NCBI GenBank assembly: GCA_022818135.1
Contig: JAFMSR010000001.1
Span: 5,681,663 to 5,745,662 of the forward strand
Reading direction: 5' to 3'
DNA from: Saxidomus purpurata
Taxonomy: Eukaryota; Mollusca; Bivalvia; Venerida; Veneridae
Length of the DNA: 64,000 bases
Shown: positions 56,192-64,000 of the stretch, piece by piece
Numbering within the stretch: position 1 is the stretch's first letter
Layout: the number at the start of each line of letters is the position of its first letter
The notes under the pieces: generated by a model
Told to the model about the DNA's origin: nothing
Databases searched by the model: none
The model's input: the letters and a program-made list of their open reading frames with translations, nothing else
Position numbers and translations under genes: made by a program

Positions 56192-57150
56192 CTTACTTAA
56201 ATTTAATAATAAAGTGTTTTGGATACAATGTTCATCATCCTCTGGCGGCTCTTGATTGGTGATTCCTAACTGACCGTCTTGATTCCAATCCAAAATAGAA
56301 ACAAAACTGAAAGCAAATCCACTATTGACCAATGCATGATCACGGTCCCTTAAACATTTGCTCATTATGTCGCTGGCTTTGAAACCGTTACATAAAAAGC
56401 AATGTACATTCCTGAAAATATATCTATAAACTGTTTTATACGACAAACAAGCCTCTTCCAAATATCTGTCATACGTTACCCATTGACCTGTTACATTACA
56501 GCGACTTATAAAATTCCGGTTACATTTCTTTGCATACCAGACATCCAACTGGTTAAAAGTATTCAGCGGATAAAACAAAATATTGCAATCGTCCGCTTCC
56601 AGGGTGTCATCAACTGTCGTTAAGTCACGAAGATAGGTTATATGTCGCAACTTGGTCAAACAATTAAATGAAATTCCTGGAAATTCAAGGTCAGTTACTT
56701 GGACGTTGTGGCATTCAGCACAGAAAATATTCTTGTAAATTGAATCTGTAAGGCTATCATACACTGGCAGTATATACCTTAATGGAATATCGAGCGCTAT
56801 ATCATGATATTCTTGTGCACACTTTGTTGCAATTTCAGTATCGCCATACTTATATTCGCATTTTGAAACCATTACAACTGATTGTGCGTTGGCTATGCTG
56901 TCATTAAAAGGTCTGTACTGCCACTCAACACATTGGTTTAACTCATATGTGTTATATATTTCTTTTACGTTCACGGAATGAGATCTGTCTGGACAGCAGT
57001 CCTGTCCACATTCACGATGGCAGTCGCAATCTGTACAACAAGGTTCATGTATCCAATCCCATTCCATCGTTGTTGAAGCATTTGTACCGCAAGTGCTTGT
57101 ATATGGACAATACTCCAAATGGTCGTTAATTCGTCTGTTCGTCGAGTTAT
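56192..57150 (-). CDS. Receptor gene B, cysteine-rich ectodomain exon
   Basis: It begins after TTTGTGACAG (57151) in phase 1. SMB-like cluster CCTDCDCHRECGQDCCPD, then IYKNIFCAECHNV, CNVTGQW and IFRNVHCFLCNGF. It ends AGTAAG|GTATGT in phase 0. It matches gene A closely, with a two-codon length difference just after the SMB-like region (about 56905) and many replacements in the last third. The signal-peptide exon was not identified. Confidence 0.85.
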
Positions 57151-58019
57151 CTGTCACAAAGTAAAACATACGGTTGAGTTATCACAAACATTGACAAATT
57201 AACAATGTGTGAACTTGACAAATAAATCGTATTGCAAACGCTAATCTGATTCTTCGAAAGGCCCTCAGGTAACCTCTATTTTAACGGAAATACTAAATTG
57301 CAAGAGATAGCATAGCTGTGCATATTTGTTTGACATGAAAGGACATGACTGCAAATGCTTCGCACATAAGAAGAATTATGGAGAATGTTTTTTTTTTTAC
57401 ATAGACTGATTATTCTTTTCGCTGCCCCGGAACATATCATAGCGATGAGTGAAATTATGCCATTTAGATAACATCTCCTTTGATGTGTTCAAGGGCAGAT
57501 AATTCAACATCAAGGCAGGTCATCGAAGATTTTTATTTCAGATTTCTATTTCAAACTTGATTCTCAGTCAACATGCCAAGTTTGAAGAAATTCTCCTATT
57601 ATAAAACTTGTTGCCCTATGTACATATAGGAAATGATAGCGAATGTCTGTCACAGTGTTTTAAAGTAAACAAGGGCTTAAAACACGCGACTACATCCACT
57701 GATCTAACCTCAGTCTCTTTGACAGCATATTCGTCCGTTTATTTTAATTATTATGCTTTGTCATTTTGTCTTTGATCTGTGAAGTAGTAATAAGTATAGG
57801 GTGCTCAATAGCATATGATGCTACTTTGATTTTTACTTAAATTGAAAACATTGACCGAACTTCTCTAATGATAAAGTATAACAGTTAGGATATATCAAAT
57901 TTTTAATGCTTGCAAAAGAACCGGAAAATGTGGACGTCAAGTCTGCAGAAATATTCCTTTGTAGTTTGAAATCCTGTTTAATTTTTTAAGAAAACGCAAA
58001 GAAAGAATTACGATATATG
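57151..58019. other. Non-coding upstream flank of gene B
   Basis: Aligns with 37747-39057 of unit A but lacks the retroelement copy (37903-38005) and the coding-like remnant (38680-38980). Confidence 0.5.
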
Positions 58020-58141
58020 CGAATTAATTTGTAAGTTTACGTTCAATTTGAACACATTATTTATGTTTGAAGAATATATTGAACACATTATTTATGTTTG
58101 AAGAAAATATTCTGCCAAGTGTAGGGAGTGCCCCTTTAAAA
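58020..58141 (-). mobile_element. MITE family 2 fragment (unit B)
   Basis: Orthologous to 39058-39145, with a local duplication of gaacacattatttatgtttg (58053-58099) not seen in A. Confidence 0.7.
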
Positions 58142-58491
58142 GGAATTCCAATACTAAGAGGTATGGACTTTCATAAATACCTGCTTGCAAAGTATTAGCA
58201 CAACAAGTTGCGGGGACGAACAGCAGAACTGAAAATGGAAATCAAAAAGTTAAGTCATTTACTTGAATACTGACAATTAAACGATACATTTTATTCCATT
58301 ACATTGTCATACGAGAGCCAATGGCATTTGTATGCATACAAAAGAAAAGAAGAAATCCAATACGAGTTTATATAACTCATTAGGCGATTTAATTTATCAG
58401 GAGCCCTGATAATTAGGTTAAATAACCGCTCTTCTATTCACATACAGTGGTATTACCAGTTTTATAGTAAAACGTTCAGTCCGAAGCTCGT

Positions 58492-58645
58492 TTAAAGCTT
58501 TCGAAATTAACATTGCCGTAGATCCAGCATTTTCAATCGATTTTTGCAAATTTCTACCTAGATTTTTACTTCTATTGTTATTATTAGTATGTCATTTTTG
58601 AAAATTTTATTTGTTTCAACGGCAACTGAGAGCGAGCAGCTTTAA
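58492..58645. mobile_element. MITE family 1, internally deleted, in unit B with empty site in unit A
   Basis: TTAA-AGC on the left and CAACTGAGAGCGAGCAGCT-TTAA on the right. Unit A reads gctcgtttaaaacaaag with a single TTAA (about 39524-39540). 154 bp including the target. Confidence 0.9.
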
Positions 58646-59539
58646 AACAAAGTTATTTCGATCTTTCTTTGATTGGCCACCTAGACAATTATCGACTCCT
58701 GAACAAGCCACTGCTTCTTAACAAGCGCATGACACAGAACAGAACAGAACAAAACATAATCTTTATTTCCTCCTCACTTTACTTGGTAATTTAAGTAGTT
58801 TGTTCATACTTCATCATTATGTTTTATTTATTCCCATGATATGACAAAATGCGTGTTTTGTAATTTGTGCATAATGATATTTGTGCATAGTGATAAAGGT
58901 TCTGTTCTGTTTTCTTATTAGGACATACTGAATATAGTCTGCCTTTTTTAATACAAAGTAAATATATTTTATATCATTTTCGGTGCTAAAAATCATATAT
59001 TAACATTTTCTGCTAGTATATTTTATAACAGTTGTTAACTGGTTAAGCTTTAAATACAGCAAAATATGATGACAAAAGCTAATAATGTGAAAGCAAGAAC
59101 ATATCAAAATTACTACGTAAAACTAAAATATCCATTGAATAGACAGAATAATGCAATATATAAAATGTTTACATCGGAAAATGGATAGTAAGTACAAAAT
59201 ATGTGCATTCAACGAAAAAATGAAACACGTTCCTGCATTCTTAGGCTTATTAGCATGTCGATAAACTTTAGTACTTACTAAACATGAGCTCACTTTAGAG
59301 CTTGCTTTATAGTAAACGATCTGAAATACGACAAATTCTGGGGGGTATTGATGGATTAAAGTCAAAGAGAAAATAACTCTTTTAAAATTTATGAAATATA
59401 GTTTGGAGAGAAACAGTAACTTTATAATACTCTATTTATTGTTGATCTGGCGCAAGTATCTCCTTAGCGGAAACCAGCAGTTGAAAGAACTCTTTTTACA
59501 TGCAAGCTTTAAATAGATTTATTTCAAATATTAGTATTC
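58646..59539. other. Non-coding flank shared with unit A
   Basis: Aligns with about 39530-41010. No conserved frame. Confidence 0.5.
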
Positions 59540-60502
59540 TTAATATGGATAACCCGTTTTTTGGTCAATTGGTGGACACTATTTATCCCCGGGAACTCCA
59601 GTTAATTAAAACTAACAATTTGGATACTGGTGCTTCATTTTTAGATTTACATCTCTCTATTTATAACAATATTATACATACCAAAATTTTTGACAAGAGG
59701 GATGATTTTAATTTTAGTATTGTAAATTTCCCCCATTTGGATGGGGATGTACCTCATGCTACATCTTATGGGGTATACATTTCTCAGTTAATTCGGTTTG
59801 CCAGAGCGTGTAGTCATGTTGAGGATTTCAATGAACGTAATCAATATATTACAAATAAACTTCTTCAACAGGGCTACCGTTATTACAAATTGTGTAAATA
59901 TTTTGCTAAATTTTACTATCGTAATTCTGATTTGGTTTTGAAATTCAATAGTAATCTAAAGACTCTTCTGCGAGAAGGTATTTCAAAACCCGATTTTTAC
60001 GGGGATGTGGTTTACAAACTTCGTAAGATTTTGGGTCATGGCAATTTTCCAACTGTATTTGCTAAAATTATAAAACGTTTTGTTAAAAGAGGTTACGACC
60101 CAACTGTTTTGAGACACACCGCATGTTTGGTGTTCAACCCGTTTACAGTTGGACGCTATGCTTCCCTCTTTGATTGTGTCTGACGGAAGAGGGGGAGGAC
60201 TCTGTGATGGGCAGTTTTTAAATCCCACTGGGACGAAACTGTTTTGATTTCTGTCCTCTGGCCTGTTTCGTCGGGCCCTTAAGGGTGTTTCTCTTGGTGC
60301 TCTGCCTTCTGCAAAGGCATTGAGTACATACGTTTTTTGGTTCTCAAGGTTTGCTTTTTATATATTCATACACGAGCATTTTTGTGTTTTACATACCATG
60401 CCTTTTGTTTCCATTGCGTGTGTTAGAGATTCACCTAGCAGGGATTACTTTTATTTACACTGTCCTGTGACTTTGGAACATGGTGGGGGTAAGAGTGAGG
60501 TT

Positions 60503-60504
<2 letters not shown>

Positions 60505-60544
<40 letters not shown>
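60505..60544. repeat. (TG)n microsatellite in the retroelement 3' UTR
   Basis: About 20 TG units followed by a G run. It replaces sequence that other copies carry as GTTGGGTGCGCACC. Confidence 0.95.
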
Positions 60545-60547
<3 letters not shown>

Positions 60548-60644
60548 GGGGGGGTGCGAATAAACGGTTTAAGTCCGTGGTGTTGTTTGCCAGTGACTGT
60601 GTCCAAGGTGTGTGCCCCACTGTGTTCCTTTAATTGTGTTGTTT

Positions 60645-60777
<133 letters not shown>

Positions 60778-60858
60778 ACTTCTGGGTGCTATGGGGCTCG
60801 TTTTGGGGAGGCTGCGTTTTTGGTATGTGGCATTCCCTGTTTGACATTATTTTTGTTT

Positions 60859-61600
60859 TCAATTTAATAAATGACACACGATTTATTAAAACCCTTCAGA
60901 GAAAAGTGGATGAAAAGTTATTTTTGTGAATTATCGCCTTTTGTATAATTATCAAAAAAACAATTCAATCTGGTAAGTGATGTTTAACTAATTGTTCCTA
61001 CTAGTATCTTTGAAAATCAATCCGCTGGAGATCCATTTCACAGAAGTCATCTGTTAATGCGCCAGTTGGTGTTAATAGTTTAGCTGTAACGTTTGTGATT
61101 GGTGGCTTCTCGTTCCGATGAAACAAAACAAAATGCTACAAGCAACAATAGAAGCAAACATCTAGGTAGGAAGTGGTAAAAATCGATTGAAAATGCTGGT
61201 TTTACGGCACCGCAACACTATATGTTTATATTGGACTTTCAAAAGCGTTTGCAACGTATTTGGTAGTGTATTATTTAATATCTACATATACGCTTTACAG
61301 GAATTTATACCGGAACCTTTTTATATGACTATATGTTCTAAAATATGTTGTTTTCATACAGTTTGAAGAATTTTATTTTTTACCAGAATGTGAGAGCGAG
61401 CAGCTTTAAAAATGAAGATACACATTTTGAGATATTCTTTTATACCATACAAGATACACAATCAGCTGACGGGTTTTTATTTTTATATATAACTTCACAT
61501 TATTTTTGAAGGTTGGTGGTAATGGATACAAGATAATTCCATGTTACACTAGCAAGTTTCTTTCATATTGCATGTTTTATATATTGGCTGCTCTTGAAGT
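60859..61600. other. Unit B end, with MITE family 1 remnant (about 61130-61409)
   Basis: The remnant holds ctaggtaggaagtggtaaaaatcg and ends TGAGAGCGAGCAGCTTTAA. Its left terminus is degenerate. The rest aligns with 43005-43450. Confidence 0.65.
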
Positions 61601-62689
61601 AACGACCTGCGTAACACGCAATCTTATTATTCTATGTTAAAAATCGTTCTTGTGATTAAACATTTGAATATATATGTTTATTTCTCTGTTTTCTTCATAT
61701 GTTTGTAAAGACTCTGAAATTAAAGATTAAATTAAATTAAAGAAATTAAAAATTACAAGGTTTTTTTTCTTTTCTCTTCAAGTTTTATCCTATACACAGG
61801 CTACAACATGGACATACCATGTTTTGTTTTCAATTAATTATTTTAGTATGAAGAAATTTGTTTGTGGTCAGGCAAAATGCATCTATGTGAGATTACAGTT
61901 CAAACCAGATATTTTAATCACTGCTCTGTATTCTAGTATAAACCGTTGTGTCATGTTTTTGAAAGAACAACCTTAGATGGTGCGCGCTCATGTATAGTAG
62001 GAAACCGATGTAAGATGTTTGCTTAAGAAATGTGTCAGTCCAATCGCATATTTCATAGATTCACTGATGTTTTTAATTGAGTGAAAAAATACATTTCATC
62101 ATGGTACATTTCATGATATTAGTAACATGAAGTGTATGACAGAAGACCAATCACTTACAAGTATTACCATCTGAAGAAATGTAATAGTACACAATGTATA
62201 TATAGGTACAGTAAGACACATTTTGCAACGGTGAATTATACAGCTGTACAATTGGTGATTTTACAGGCCTTCAAATATAGCTGTAAGATGATGTTGTCCG
62301 ATGTCTTCAATTCTTGTATATGATCGGTATCATTTTGGTACAACGAAACAATTTAAAGTTCAGTGAGCTAGTGATTATGGCTGTTGGTTTGATACTAGGA
62401 GGATGTTGGTTTTCCACGTTCAGGCCATATGAAGTGTCTCATTTGAAAATGAAACCTTTCTCCGTGCGCGACTCAGTCCAGGCGCTGCCAATGGACTTCA
62501 ATAATGAAAGGTTTAAACTTCTTCTCTAAAAAGTGTTTTATTTATTTTATAGTAGCAGAAAGCGACTTTTCAAAGTTGAGAGATATGTTATCAAAAAAGG
62601 ATGATTAAAGTATAATTTATGTCAATCATGTTCACCTAATATTTTAATAGGTTTTTTGTGAAACCTTTTTACACCAATATATTGATGAC
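61601..62689. other. No gene recognised
   Basis: Small frames (62132-62323 and 62314-62529) have no recognisable domain. Confidence 0.35.
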
Positions 62690-63470
62690 AGGGAGCTACA
62701 AATAAAAAAGACCGGGTAGCTGAAAAAAGGAGGGGGTATTCTTGTGTATTTAAAAGATAGCATATCGTATACGAGACGTTGTGATTTGGAAGTAAATGAC
62801 AATGAATCCGTTTGGATAGAAATAAGTAATCCTCATAGCAAAACGTTTCCACTGAACTGTATTTATCGCCCATCTAACTCAGACCAGTCGTAGATAGATA
62901 AATACGATGCACAGTTAGAAACTGACTCCTGTGACTCCTTCAACACAGAATATCATATACTTGGAGAAATTAATATTAATTATGTACCAAATAATGTTAC
63001 TGGTACATATAGCAATACACAATGGACAGACAAAATCATCAAATATGGTCTGGAGCAATTCATAGAATGTCCAACAAGAATCTCTAAATGTTAATACAGT
63101 GTGAATTTTATCAGTGATTGTTATGTTTCACCGCTATTACTTAGTTATCTGTTTCACACGCTCTACTACTAAAAGAATAATGTAAAGCAAGCACAAATCT
63201 ATATAGTATAGGTCGTTAAATAAATTTGATGAAGAAACGTTTCAAAGAGATTTAATGTTTCCAGGACTTGAACAAATAGATATGATTTCAAATCAGAATA
63301 ATGCTCGAGATATGATTATCCAAACACACTTCTGTGAAAGAAAAACAAATAAAACGTAAGCAAACATACATCATTATTAAATTCTAAGAAATAAAGTTTC
63401 ATCCATGATAAAAAGAAGTAAGAAACATTTCTTTAACCCTGCAGTTACAGATAATAATCAAAGCGCTGTG
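62690..63470 (+). mobile_element. LINE endonuclease-domain fragment
   Basis: The translation shows GGGVLVYLKDSISYTRR, NDNESVWIEISNP, CIYRPSNSD, EYHILGEININY, YGLEQFIECPTRIS and then the linker FDEETFQRDLMFPG, the order of an apurinic endonuclease in CR1/Jockey-type LINEs. The usual catalytic GDxN motif reads GEIN here. At least two stops (near 62890 and 63091) interrupt it. RT is absent. Confidence 0.8.
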
Positions 63471-64000
63471 AGCGCTGAAGGCCTGGGGGCTATAGGTTAA
63501 CTCCCCGAAAAACAACTTTTCACCTACGTGTTCTGCGTTGAATCTTACCTAAAGCGCGGGTCGAAATGTGCAGAGGACGAAATTCAATATATGACACAGA
63601 ATGATAATTCACAAATATATGGGTGACAGGGAAGTTTGTTTTATTATGAAATGTACGTTAAATGAAAAATAATCACATAGTCAACATTATAAAATGTTTA
63701 AGCCAGTACAAATAATTCGATCTGCGCTTTGTACAACTTCAAGCGATATGATCTGATGATGTGGATCGAAAATTATTGTGTACCAATGACAAGACCTTGA
63801 AACGAAATAAACAAAGCAATACCAGCAATGAAATATAAATACGTACTGTACAATGTGTATAACAGAGAAAACCAAAAATGATTCTGGGTTACCTTGTAGT
63901 TGTAATCAGTGAAACCGTTCACTGGGCCTCGACATGCAGCGTCCTCGATAAATGGCGGGTGAATTTGATCACGTTAGTTCCTTCTCGGGAATGTACGTAA
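63471..64000. other. No gene recognised
   Basis: Nothing beyond short random frames. Confidence 0.35.

Overview
The window is AT-rich animal (metazoan) DNA, probably from a bivalve mollusc. It has intron-split genes with consensus GT..AG sites, many 5'-truncated retroelements and non-autonomous DNA transposons, CA/TG microsatellites, and cysteine-rich receptor genes of a lophotrochozoan type. Nothing bacterial, no rRNA, no CRISPR and no convincing functional tRNA was seen. The bivalve assignment is inference from repeat style, not from a marker gene.

The real genes are a tandem family of orphan family-B (adhesion/Methuselah-like) seven-transmembrane receptors, all on the minus strand. Gene A (exons about 37746-36782 and 36095-34419) and gene B (57150-56192 and 55539-53863) are open and share the same exon-intron structure. 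One exon carries a somatomedin-B-like Cys cluster plus two Cys motifs; the other carries a stalk and the 7TM core. No signal-peptide exon was recognised for either. A third, more diverged member, C (13588-12637), has only the ectodomain exon, is frameshifted in a T/A homopolymer, and lies in the right arm of a nearly perfect ~3.9 kb palindrome (9425-13348).

A and B lie in a tandem segmental duplication with a ~19 kb period (unit A roughly 27.4-43.5 kb, unit B roughly 46.6-61.6 kb). Each unit carries private insertions, so the other unit gives the empty site. This resolves a 2.56 kb TA-target transposon (27994-30554), TTAA-target MITEs, and 5'-truncated retroelement copies.

Layout: 1-7.6 kb, a degenerate foldback structure with nested repeats; 7.6-9.4 kb, non-coding; 9.4-13.6 kb, palindrome plus receptor C; 13.8-18.3 kb, MITEs, hairpins and unannotated DNA; 18.4-20.1 kb, a B-box/NHL (TRIM-like) pseudogene split by two retroelement copies; 20.4-26.6 kb, MITEs and a decayed Gypsy pol with nested insertions; 27.4-43.5 kb, unit A; 43.5-46.6 kb, spacer; 46.6-61.6 kb, unit B with a decayed LINE at 50.3-53.0 kb; 62.7-63.5 kb, a LINE endonuclease fragment; the rest unannotated.

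The most informative repeat is a retroelement whose reverse-transcriptase C-terminal region is at 59.54-60.18 kb. At least 12 copies of its 3' end, in both orientations, share one terminus ending in a T-rich tail. Most longer copies carry a TG/CA tract just before the end, and three copies are only about 27-32 bp long.
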